From Lingula anatina (Eukaryota; Brachiopoda; Lingulata; Lingulida; Lingulidae), in the NCBI RefSeq assembly GCF_001039355.2, contig NW_019775636.1, forward strand, positions 6,798 to 70,797: a DNA stretch of 64,000 bases, read 5' to 3'. The notes under the pieces are model-generated. The model saw nothing but the letters and a program-made list of their open reading frames with translations, had not been told where the DNA came from and searched no databases. A program made the translations under genes and the position numbers. Positions 33,842 through 45,223 of this stretch are shown one piece after another. Positions within the stretch are counted from its first letter, which is position 1; each line of letters begins with the position of its first letter.

Positions 33842-35269
33842 CCCTGCAATGTTCTTTCCTGAAAACTTTTTTTTTGCTAAAATGCATTCTTCAGGCCGAG
33901 ACAAGCAAAATTAGCTGGGTTGCTATTTCCGAGACATTGAGCATTTTCCAATATGGCATTTTTCATTTTTTCAATTTATGAGGAAATATAGAAAAACGAT
34001 CAGAAGTCGCCGGTATACTTTGTTGACAGCTTTTTTGAACGTGTATCCTACCAGGAGAGCACAGTACTAGTGAATACGCTTAAGCGCGTACAACTTAGCA
34101 AAAAAACAAAATGGCCGTCAAAACATAAGGCAGAAAGTGATAAAAGCTGCAGAATCAGTTCGTTTTTTTTTCTTTTTCCATATTTAGTTTTATTAAAACC
34201 ATATCCGATTTTTAAATTTATGTAAATTATGATATTTTGTTAGTCATGACCCTAAACTCTCGGAATAAGCTTATCTGACAGATCAATAACCCCCCCAAGA
34301 ATCTGTTTGCTACTTCCCCGGGTTCCATAGTCAAATACTTAGAATGTTATTCCCTGTAATTTTTAAAAATAATTTAATACTTTGGGGGTGTAAAAGCCAA
34401 TTTAATTTGGGCTTTCTGCCAAGAAAGGCATCATCTGGAACATTGATCATTTTTCAAAATTCAAGATGGCCGTCAATAATATAAAATATATTATAATATC
34501 ATTATATTATAAATAAATAATTATGTAAAATAGAAAAGAGTCGGGTTTAAAGTGCATGGTATTCCACATTTTAAATGACCGCTAAAACATGCCCAAAAAG
34601 ATTTTTAAAAAGCAGAAAAATTAGGTTTTAAACTGATAATTTGGCGTATAATATATCAAACCCTTGTATTTAATGACAAGGTGTACTTGTAAGGTGCAGT
34701 TATACTTAGACTCTATGAAAGAGGATCACTGATACGACTGACAGTTACGTAAGTTCTCTTTTTAATACAGGCTCAGTCTGAGAAAAAAAATGTATCAAGG
34801 GCCAACATGGGTTTCTTCAGGATTTGGGGCACAGGGAGTCCAAAATGTTAATCTGCAATACATGGAGTCCAACCAAGTCCGTTGGTAGGGACGAGGGGAG
34901 GGGGTGAAGTGAAATTCAATTTAACTATTGTCAAAATATGAACCTTATTATTGTTATTTTGGTTTTTATATTGATCATACCTTAATATTTTGATTTAATA
35001 TCTTGATCATAACTTTATTCAGTATATAACAGTATATAACAGCATTTCTAGTTTTTCTTATTACTGCACTTTTTTCACTTTACGTTTTATAGAATAAATA
35101 AACAAAACATCTTACAAATCTTTTGGTTATATACTGACAGCCATTAAAATCTTTGAGGTCATATGTTCAAAATAATTGTTATTTTGAAGCTCTAAACTGG
35201 ATTATTTTCATATGAATCATTTGTTTAGGACATTGGTATACAGAACCAAAAATCTTAAGTTTCATGAAT

Positions 35270-35940
35270 AATTCCAATACAAAAACGGCACCAGCCCAAC
35301 ACAAAGTCACAATGGTCAATAGCCGGTACGAAATCCGCTTTCTTCGATCCAGGCGGCGATCTGCCCATGTTCAGGCAATAAATGGGATAGTGACGTGCGG
35401 AATCCTATTCCAGCCTTGCCATAGTGCCTGGATCAGCTGCTACCTTGGCCAAGATACATGTAGTGCCACTAGTGTTCAATCGGATTCATATCCGGAAAAT
35501 AGACAGGCCGGGGAAGGAAATCCACCCTTGGGACTCCAGATACGCTTGGATCTTTTGTGCCGAATGTGAACGGGTCTTGTCCTGTTGGGAAACGGTGAAA
35601 TCAGTTTTCTGCTGCATGAACGATGTCATGTGAGGTTGCAGAATCTGATCTATGTAGTTACGAACAGTTACTGGTATGTTGCCATCAACGACAACCATCG
35701 GTTGACCGCCAGCAAACGCACAGTGGGGCTGCTGCTCCGGTTGTTGTTCCTGCCGGGTGCTTCTTGTGTTGTACAAATGGCATGGCGAAATTGGTCCCGC
35801 AGGTGGTCCAACCTGATGTAGCGATCTTGGTCTGGAGTTGACAATCTCTCGCCCTGGCTGCGGTAAATCGCTAACAGAGCCTGGCATGTTGTGGCATTCA
35901 GCCAGGTTCCTGATTGTGCGGTGGGAACAGCCCATACATT
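35270..35940 (-). pseudogene. Tc1-like transposase relic (Tc1-C)
   Basis: The minus strand opens with HTH-like GCSHRTIRNLAE and SVSDLPQPGRE. An internal gap follows, then PMVVVDGNIPVTVRNYIDQILQPH and FTVSQQDKTRSHSA, the second catalytic Asp region. The first catalytic segment is deleted. Ends were not resolved. It lies inside the long inverted-repeat element. Confidence 0.7.
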
Positions 35941-37486
35941 TTATCTCAAATCAGACTCCCCTCACACCCAGTGCCCAGAGATGTACGTTATTCACATGAT
36001 TGACATGGTATGATTCCGTTCACTGGACTAACAACATGGGTGGCCTTTATTTGGGCCTTTATAGGCCTCCAAAACCAATCCACAAAATGTGCAGATGTCC
36101 ACTGAGTATTGCTTAATGTGTATTTGGTCCATTTTTGCAAAAAAAGCTTACCCATGTGCAATGAACCATGGCAACATGACAACTCATCATTATCTAAACT
36201 ACCCGAGCACTAAGTCATCAATTAATCCACAATGAAAAATTACATCTACCCTACAAGTAGAAAAATGCATACATTCCTATATCAAAGCTTCCATTATCTG
36301 TAAGTAAATACTGGCAAAAAAACAACATTTCAAATACATGATGTCCATGGGTAGCCCTCGCATATCCCCGAACTATGTCACGTTGTCAAGAAACGCTGAC
36401 CTAATGAGCCCTAACCGCTGGGTTTGTATGCCGCTGCTTTGGTCTTGATTATTTATAATAACATTCATTATTAAACAACAAAAATGCCTTTACCCATAGT
36501 TGTCAAAATATTCAAAAAGTTTACAAAAAAAAAAAAAAAAAAGGATAAGAATAATCCAACCTTAAGAAAAACGATTTGATGCCTTTTTTTATTTCAAAAT
36601 GATTTTGTTTACACATACTAGAATGATAATGCCTTTCATAATCATTCACAATGTCATTTTTGATTAAGAATGAAAAACTAGTTATCAGGACTGAGATATC
36701 CGCAATCAATGTTTGGTTTGATCATAGAGTAGCATTGGCAGACATATTGGTTTTTTGGGTTTTTCGTATTATTTAACTTAAAAATATGTTTTATTGTGTG
36801 CTATGCCTTGAACGCAAGTATATCGTTTTTTACTTTATATATGTATTTATATTTGTTCCAGTTAAGGCCTATTTCAGTTAAAGACTTGTAGTTTCACAGT
36901 TGTTTCTTTGCCCTTCTATTGTGGTTTGGAGGCCATTTTTTATGAAAATAACTTGCAAAAATGAAATAAATGATCGCACTTTGCATGGATGTAAACATAC
37001 ATATGCAATGATGAGCAATGGAGTGAAGCATTATTATTATTTTTTTTTATTGGAATGTATGGCTCTCGCTATTCATATAACAAATTGGCGGCCATCTTGA
37101 ATTTTGAAAAATTATCAGTATCTTGTACGTATCAAACGGCAAATAAAGTCAAGCTTAAGAAGTTTTTCCAAGTTTCGTAACCAAGATTAAATTATTTCTT
37201 TTAAAAAAAGCTTGAAAGATAAAACATCACAGGCTTTGACAATGGGGCTCGTGGGAGTGGCAAATGGACTCCCAGGAGATGGCATATTTATAATGATTAA
37301 CAAATTATCATAATCAATATAAATATAAAAGGCGGATATGATTTTAATAAGACTAAATTTGCTAAAAAACGAACTCATTTAGCAGCTTTTTTACTTTCTG
37401 CCATATGTTTTGACGGCCATTTTAGCTTTTTTTTTTCTATATTTTACGCGCTTAAGTGTATTCACTAGTCTTCCTGTGCTCTCCTG

Positions 37487-39730
37487 GGCTGGTTTGTATG
37501 TAAGCCGTATAGCACTATACACCGGATAACTCTATACAGTGTGTAAATGTCATATACGGCGTATAGCTAAACGGTGGATAAATATGCATTGTATAAAGAG
37601 CGTATAAACAGGCGGTTGGTTAAACGGTGGATAAAATCACTATACAGTGGATAACTGCTAAGAACAACCTCACTTTGAAGATACAGTTGCTATGAACAAT
37701 ATGGTCTATGTCTATATTTGGTTACCCATCAGGCACTGTTGCTAAATCACTTTACTGATAAAACAAATCCAAGAAAATGAAAATAGATTAATTTCTTTTG
37801 ATATATTATTCGTTTTTATTTAGCATTTGTGGACTGTTCATCTTTGTCTCAAATACAAGACTTAATTATTGCAATCAAACACTGAAATGAACAAAAGTAA
37901 CTGGCAAAAACTTTGAGATTACAATTGTAGTCCACAGAAGTCGGTATACTTTTAAAAAATGCATTGTAGTTGAAAATTCATTCTTAACTTGTAGTGTTAA
38001 TTGTTGTTCATGAATAATTTTACATGTGAATATTATATTCTAAAAGAAATGTAGAGAAATTGCTTTACATTTTTTACTTTTTTTGCTTTTTTATTATTTA
38101 TTTCACAACTTGTGCATTGTGCTGATGAAAATGTACATGTGATATTATTTATAAAAGGATATCACATTGAACACAATAATTGAACACATTCAATTACAAA
38201 ACATAATGAATAGATGATTACAGTCTGAAACGGTACACAAATAATCTTAATCTGGATCAGTACTTTTATATCTACATATATGTGAAATATTCATGTTTGT
38301 TTGAAAAGTTTTGAAATATATCCCCTGGTTGCTGGTGTTGAGGTGGAAAAAATGTGCACATCGTGGATGCTTCCAGGCCACTGGGAGACAATGTTTGTAA
38401 ATCTACTTGAAAAAAAGAAAAGATATGAATATTAAGAATGATTTGAAAAGGGGGAGGGGGAGACAATAATTAAAACAATAATAATGGTGAAAGCATATCA
38501 TTTATGGAACATTTTCATTTTTTTTTTCAAAATAGTCAAAGAAATATTCAGTTTACATTTCTGAGATAGAATATGATAAGGTGATGAAAATAAAATTCAA
38601 TTAATATATTAGCATTTAATTCCATCATGTTAGTCTTTATTTACTTTGCAGTTAAAAGGGGCCTACTTAAAAAAAAAAAAAGTATTAAAATAACCAAATA
38701 AAAAGAAAGTAAGGTAATCAACACATTCCCAAAGTTTTAAAATGGAAAATAACTTTTAATTTTTGTAATTATGTGGTTCTGCGATGATTTTGTTATTCAT
38801 TAAAACCTGCATAAACATTGCTTGCACATTCAGTCACACTGAAGAAGCCAAGGTCATGGCCACAAAAATGGCCGACTTAAAAAGTTGAACCACGAACGCT
38901 GCAGATGTTGGACGTGTTATTTACGGCGAGCTCTTCATATTTAAGCTTTGAATATGTAATAAAGATCAATACCTTTGTGGTCACATATACCCTGAACATC
39001 CAAACTGTGGTAATTCTTTCTGTTCACGAATGCAGGCTCATTCAACGTGGGTGCTGTTATCCTAATGCGAGTTCCGTCCACACAGCCGCTGGCCCCAGGG
39101 AATCTGGCAATCCTAAAAAAAGCCACGCCGGATCATGGCCTTCTCCCTATGATCTATCGGGAACTGAATAAATTATCCTTTTCTTCTGCAAAGGGCCAAT
39201 GACACTTTTCTTACAACCCTGCACACCGTGCCCTTGTCGACGCCGATAGTATCACCAACCACAAGGAGATATGAGCCACAGGCATAAAAACCCAAAGCAA
39301 TGAGAACTTGTTCTCTCACCAAGAGAGAACAGCTCCTGCCAGTCCTAGGCTGCAGTTCCTCTTCCAACATTCTCTCTATCAAAGTAATGCCTTCTCTGCC
39401 AAAACGAAACCTTGCACGCAGTTCAGAGTCACAGTTCAGAGTCACACTGTCAAAGTCAAATACTTCTCTTCGAAAATTCATCTCTCTCCTCTGTCTAAGT
39501 GGATTATACTGCTGAGGATTCCTGTGGAACCTCAGCATGTACGCCATTTTTATCCACTGTATAATTATTTAAACTACCTCCTTGAGATGTATAACTTTAA
39601 CCGACCGTTTAGCAGATTTATCCGTCGTATAAAGTTATACGGCTTTCATGCAACCCGTATAAGAACCGTATAAGTTACACAGCTGATATATCCAGCGTAT
39701 AGTGCTATACGGCTTTCATACAACCCAACC
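37487..39730 (-). mobile_element. PIF/Harbinger transposon, CTG target duplication
   Basis: Ends begin GGCTGGTTTGTATGTAAGCC and, from the other side, GGTTGGGTTGTATGAAAGCC. Both run on into GTATAGCACTATA. CTG flanks both (37484-37486 and 39731-39733). The inside encodes a Harbinger transposase on the minus strand. It interrupts the right arm of the long inverted-repeat element. Confidence 0.8.
38284..39547 (-). pseudogene. Harbinger (HARBI1-like) transposase, interrupted
   Basis: 39547-39176 encodes the N-terminal helical region (RFRFGREGITLIERMLEEEL ... QVLIALGFYACG ... VDKGTVCRVVRKV). A single in-frame TAA at about 39173-39175 is followed by FPGASGCVDGTRIRITAP and NRKNYHSLDVQ, the first catalytic Asp block. 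The frame then meets a donor-like AAAG/GTATTG. A segment at 38404-38284 gives FTNIVSQWPGSIHDVHIF, the second catalytic Asp block. An intron is likely, but the phases I see do not join cleanly. Confidence 0.65.
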
Positions 39731-39998
39731 CTGATAGGATAAACATTCAAAGAAGCTCTTAATAAAGTTTACCCGGCGATTTCTGGTCGTTTTTCTATTT
39801 TTCCTCATAAATTGACGGCCATATTGAAAAATGCTCAATGTCTCGGACATAGCAACCAAGCTAATTTTGCTTCTCTCGACCTGAAGAATGCATTTCAGCA
39901 AAAAAAAGTTAACAGGAAAAAACATTGCAGGGTTAGCGTTCTGGCTACTCGACTATGATATCTCATTCCATCTTTGAGAATTGACTTTGAGGTAACTA

Positions 39999-41797
39999 CA
40001 GACTTGACATTTAATATGGAATATTTTTTTCCAAGTAATTTTTTATCAGTTTTTTCCTATTTTGCTGACTGATAAATGTAAATAAGGATTAAAATCGTGT
40101 TTTAATAACTTTAAATTATCTCTTTGATGTCATGGTGACATCAGTTCATTGATTGGAATCGACAGTGAAGCAAAACGAAATACATTGCCTATTCTATGTA
40201 ATATGACATCCATTAAAAGAGATATTTTGGATCTCCATATTTTCCAAATTATCGTCTGTAAAAGAGATATACGCTCCACAAAAGACCCTCATGTCAGTTT
40301 CTAGTCACAGTAATGGTCGCTGTTACGCCTGGCCTCTTCTGGCTGTTACCAGCGCTCTCAAGCGGCGAGGCATTCCTTGGGGTAGGTTTTTAGAGTTCAA
40401 TCTGGAATAACATTCCAGGCATCGGTCAAAAATTGTCCAATTTGGTCCAGTTTTGTTGTAGGGCATGTAGGCAGTTGATTCGGCGAGTAATGGCCTACCC
40501 AAATATTCTCTATGTGGTTAAAATGTGGCTATTTTGATGACCAGGGTAGCTGTTCATTCCCTTGGTTCTGTAAGTTATCTGCTATTAAAAAGTGCTCTGT
40601 GTGAACCGGCAACCTCACCGTGCAACCTAAAATTGTTCCTAAGGTGCCCCCTATCAAATGATAGTCAAGTGGTTCCGAGATTATTCCTTAATTTGATCTG
40701 GTTCAGGTTTTCGTCGATGATTAACATTGGTGTTTTGGCACCATGCAATCTGGTATCCACTCCAAATACTGACGCTGTCAATGACCCTTGTCACTTTAGA
40801 CCCAGCACATGCTTCGTCGTAGGCTACTTCTGGATGTCTGTAAACTCTGTTTTGACTAATTGGGCGGTACAGGTGAAATCTGACCTCAATAAAGAGAGCC
40901 ACGCGGTTTCAGTGTTCTACCCAGAAACGGTCATGGCCTCCAATTCATTAGAGAAACAGACGACGATGTTTTACTGTTTACAGTGGGTGCCTCGGAGGTC
41001 GTTTGGTATTCTTACCTGCTAAAACCAGTTTGGTGTTCGCTAAGGGCTTTGAAAAACGCATTTTGGTGGCAATTTACCCCTCGTTCTGAACGGACTAGGT
41101 GTTTTTTGTTTAGTTGCAGCAGCGTACCCCGAAAGACAGTGGGTCCTGTACCCTGTAGGTAAGATTGTGATACATTGGGGGTGACCTCTGTGTAGGTACA
41201 TCAGTCTGGGCATTACTCTATAAAACTGTGGGGACCGTTCCGTTTGGCGCTATCATCTGTCTGGTAATGTCTGTCTTTTTGCGCCATTCTGCCACAGATC
41301 AACAAATTTGTAATGTACTACTTAGCTCATTTAACGCACTGCAAAACTGACCGCTTGCATGCAAAATTTCGAATTCTTCTATGCAGTCATCATCATCATC
41401 ATCANNNNNNNNNNNNNNNNNNNNNNNNNNNNNNNNNNNNNNNNNNNNNNNNNNNNNNNNNNNNNNNNNNNNNNNNNNNNNNNNNNNNNNNNNNNNNNNN
41501 NNNNNNNNNNNNNNNNNNNNNNNNNNNNNNNNNNNNNNNNNNNNNNNNNNNNNNNNNNNNNNNNNNNNNNNNNNNNNNNNNNNNNNNNNNNNNNNNNNNN
41601 NNNNNNNNNNNNNNNNNNNNNNNNNNNNNNNNNNNNNNNNNNNNNNNNNNNNNNNNNNNNNNNNNNNNNNNNNNNNNNNNNNNNNNNNNNNNNNNNNNNN
41701 NNNNCTAATATGAAATCGGAGTTTTTTTAAAAAAGAACGTATTTTTACCTAGGTATACCTTCGAAACTGAAATATTCCATATTAAATGTCAAGTCTG
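39999..41797 (-). mobile_element. Tc1-like transposon with TIRs, TA sites and an assembly gap (Tc1-D)
   Basis: The left end CAGACTTGACATTTAATATG and the right end CATATTAAATGTCAAGTCTG are inverted copies, with TA outside each (39997-39998 and 41798-41799). The TIR resembles that of Tc1-B (shared TTTAATATGGAATATT core). Minus-strand pieces such as RFHLYRPISQNRVYRHPEVAY (40902-40681) are transposase remains. A 300-N gap hides part of the interior. Confidence 0.8.
41405..41704. other. Assembly gap, 300 N
   Basis: A run of exactly 300 N following an ATC microsatellite. Real length unknown. Confidence 0.99.
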
Positions 41798-41799
41798 TA

Positions 41800-43340
41800 T
41801 ATATACTAATACTAAGTAATTTAAATATATGGAATACATACGATAATTTGAGTTTTTTTTTTTTTGGGGGGGGGGGGTATTTTATGTTGTAATGGTGGGG
41901 GGGGGGGGCACCTGTCATGTACTTTTTAGTTTCATTCTCCATATTTGACTGTATCCATGCCTTCTACTTGACTTTATCATCTCTTCCTTCTGGCAGCTAC
42001 GGGTACGAAAATGTCACAATTAATTTTAAAAAAAAAAGAAATTAAAGCCATTTATCTTTTTTAAATTCTAGTGATTACTTACATACTGCAGCAATTGCAT
42101 GAGAAAGAACATTAACCTCCTTTTCTGTCATGACTACCATGTTAAATCTTTATAATTGCGGATGTGTCAGTATACACACAAAGAGAAAGTGTAACGTCGA
42201 ACACGCAAGTCCATGGTTTAGATATAAAAGACACAGACAAAAAACATGAAACATGTCATCTGAATAAATCCAAGTTATTGCACTCTTATATGTATTTGTC
42301 AGGGGGAATGACAAATTTGTCTGGGGGGGGGGGCATTAAAAATTTTAATAGGGAGAATGAATTTCCTCATATCAAAACTTGTACTGTAAAAGGGCTGGGG
42401 ATGCTTTGAATTTTTGAGATCGCTTTAAAAGACTGGGTGGAAGAGTTTCAGGCTGAGAGACCAAATCTCCATCCCCTTGTGACCATGGTAAACGTTTTGT
42501 TATGCAATTCAAAGCACATTATTGAATTTGACAATCAAGTTAGAGACACGTACACGGTTTAAATTGTTTCCAGAGTCTATAGTAGCTTAATTAAATCAAC
42601 ACAATTCAACACAGCAAAAACTTTCAGCTACATACTTAGAGGACAAATGTGTCCTTAACCAGGACAGTAATCAATAGTAGCGACCTTTGTTGTTTGTTTG
42701 TTTGTTAGGTGACTGGAACTGTATTTGACAGGTAAGGGATTTGCAACAGAGGTGGGAAGTGATATTTAATTAATTGACATCGTTGTCACAAACAATTTAA
42801 ATGAACACGAAATATTTCGACTGTATACACACCCTGCCTTGCAGATATTCTAAAATTCAGGTAACGCAAGTGTCAGACAGGTTAAGGTCGTTAAGTTGTA
42901 CAGGTCTATTATACAAACATTGAAACAGCTGATTTCTAAAAATAGCACACTTAACGTCATCTTTTTCTCTACAACAAAAATGTTTTCCACACCGCGTATG
43001 ATTTTAATTTAGGACACTTACCGTGTGTCTATGCAATCCTTTGTTCTTATAATGAGACTCTATGATAATCCGAATTATCTGACGGATGTAAGTTGGAAAT
43101 CTTTGTATACTTTGTCCACGTCTTTCTGCTTAGTCTTTGTCCGCGCATGCTGGTTTGTTGACAACTTTAGTATATTTTTTACTCAAAAGATGGCGCTCTA
43201 ATATTTACATCTGATTTTTGGCATGTGTTGTTTTTATTTATGCACACATTGTAGAATTGTTTATATGGAATATTACATCACTATTATTGGCTTCGAATAT
43301 TATAAGCGTGCTTTGACTTACTGGCTCATAATTTTGCTTG
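41800..43340. other. No gene recognised
   Basis: AT-rich sequence with homopolymer G and A runs. It forms the region upstream of SMG8. A YY1-like AAAAGATGGCGC lies at 43185-43196, about 190 bp before the SMG8 start. Confidence 0.5.
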
Positions 43341-43373
43341 ATTGAAAAATATCTCTATTGGGGTTTGAGAGTA

Positions 43374-43388
43374 ACAAGATGGCTGCGC
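43374..43388 (+). promoter_or_regulatory. TISU/YY1-like element overlapping the SMG8 start codon
   Basis: ACAAGATGGCTGCGC differs by one base from the TISU consensus SAASATGGCGGC, which combines YY1 binding with efficient initiation on very short 5' UTRs. A second AAGATGGCG motif lies at 43187-43195. Function is inferred from the motif only. Confidence 0.35.
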
Positions 43389-45223
43389 CCAGGAAACTTG
43401 AAAAATTTTGTTTCCCACAAGATTTACAATATATTGGGTATGGTTTTCTGAATCGATATATCAAAGTTAATTTGTAGCCAGTAACACATGATTCAGATCA
43501 TTATGATTGCATTCTATGAGTTGACATCTATGGTTTTCCAGAATCATTTGTAAAATTCTCCCACCCAATGTAAACGTTTTACTGAATCTACAGTAGTCTA
43601 GTCTAGACGAGACTGCACGTTTTAAATCTGAAGTATGCACACATGCATGCACGCACTCAAACTCATGCTTGAGCACACATGCACACGTCGTGTGCATTTT
43701 TTCTTAGTAAATCGAAGGGCAATCTGGTTGTCTACTGACGGAACTGTACTGTTCATCTATCATAAGTGGGAGAAAAAATACTTGAACCATAAGAAGTACA
43801 GTAGTATGCACAGACAAGTGAACAAATAGTTTTTTCTCATTCTTTTTCCGACTTGGACCAGTCATATCTAGCAACGTATGTGCTTGCCATATATAATAAT
43901 AACCGTTCCAAACTGTATGATATGGTGTAGTTCTGTATATATTAATAACTGCTATTTCACATCTTTTTTTTTTTTCCATAAGAATATGGTCTTTGGTCTG
44001 GGTGCTTAGCTATATCAAAAAGAAGGTGGTAAGAACAGAGTTTTGTTTAATGCAAGTTGGCAGTCAGCAGTTTCAGAACTTTTCCGAGATGTGACTTCAT
44101 TTCACTCAGAGATCTTATATTTGGAGTTGGGACTTCAGCTCACACTGTGATTTTGTATTAGTGGGCGATAGGACTTCAGTTGGCACCAAGTTTTTATATT
44201 CCAATATGGGACTTCAGTTCACACTGCGCCAGATCTCCTGTGCTTGGTATTCTTGAGAGTTCCCATACCCTGACTGTACTGTACTGTTGTTTTTGAACAG
44301 TCACTGATGCTTCTAAAGATGAATTTGCAATGGCTGGAATTAAAGTTGAAATGAATTTGCATTGTTTTTTTTTTTTTTTTTTTTTTTCTCCACATTTTTT
44401 CTGCACTGTAATTTTTTGTAATGAATTGCATTGTATTTTGACATATTGTATTCCATTGTATTGTATCATATTGTAATGTACTGAGTAACAGATTGTCTTT
44501 TTAGTACCACTTTTGTCATTACAGAACTCGAGGACAAGGACATTCTGCCAGCTCTCAGAAAGTTTGTGTAGTAGCTGTAGTGGGAAAGACGGGTCTCAAT
44601 GCTCACACGGGAAAAGCTACCCCACTTAATCAAGTGTTTGATAAACAGATATTTCAGGTAAATTGATAAAAAAGTAGAGCATTTTTATTAATTCAAAATC
44701 ATTTGATTTCGAGTCAGATTTTTTTATCCTTCTTCGTTTTAATAAGAAAGGATGATGTCAGAAGTTCACTTCCATTAAGCCAACCATCTTAAGTACTTTT
44801 CAGTTTTTTTTTTTTTTTTTAATTTAATTTTTTTCATAAGGTTAAATATTCAATGGAACACAGTCAACTCAAATAAGATGGTAAAAACTTCAAAATTTCA
44901 TTACTTAAAAATTAATTGATAACTTAAAATGCACGAATCTGACATGACCATACTATAGTAGGTGACAAACTTTTCAAAACTATTGAGAGGCCCATTTTCA
45001 AGTTTGGCAAGTTTTTCAAAGTGAAAAATACTGTCAGCAAGAATCATCTTCAAACTCAATTTTCCAAGAATGACTGAGTTTTCAAGTTTTTACTGTAGTT
45101 ATCGACCTTGCTTTGTTTTGGTATTAACTTAGCACTCTGTGCCTCAGAAATAATTTTTTTAACATGTTGCTTGTAAATATTCCAGAGTTTAGCACAACAA
45201 GACCTGAATATTGATACAGAAAT
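43379..45223 (+). CDS. SMG8: SMG8 exons 1-3
   Basis: Exon 1 43379-43437, exon 2 44525-44657, exon 3 45185-45223. Exon 1 encodes MAAPRKLEKFCFPQDLQYI and ends in phase 2; exon 2 completes that codon with a single base and carries the G-fold P-loop-like segment. Exons 2 and 3 end in phase 0. Exon 1 was chosen because its Kozak context (ACAAGATGG), upstream stop, donor (GG/GTATGG) and phase all fit. Confidence 0.9.

Larger units (their letters stand above)
33842..39960. mobile_element. Long inverted-repeat element, arms at 27654-34560 and 37100-39960
   Basis: Sequence after the LTR element (33842-34090) is the inverse of 39720-39935. Examples are CCCTGCAATGTTC with CATTGCAGGG, GAAGAATGCATTTC-like, and CCATAT...CAATTTATGAGGAAA. 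The next stretch (34060-34180) is the inverse of 37370-37487. The left end ATAGTCGA lies before the LTR element (about 27654) and the right end is at about 39957. The interior holds a Tc1 relic. The LTR and Harbinger elements sit in opposite arms. No own transposase identified. Confidence 0.6.

Noticed and set aside
41313-41730. Long open frames across 41313-41730
   Set aside because: Made almost entirely of N; artefact of the gap.
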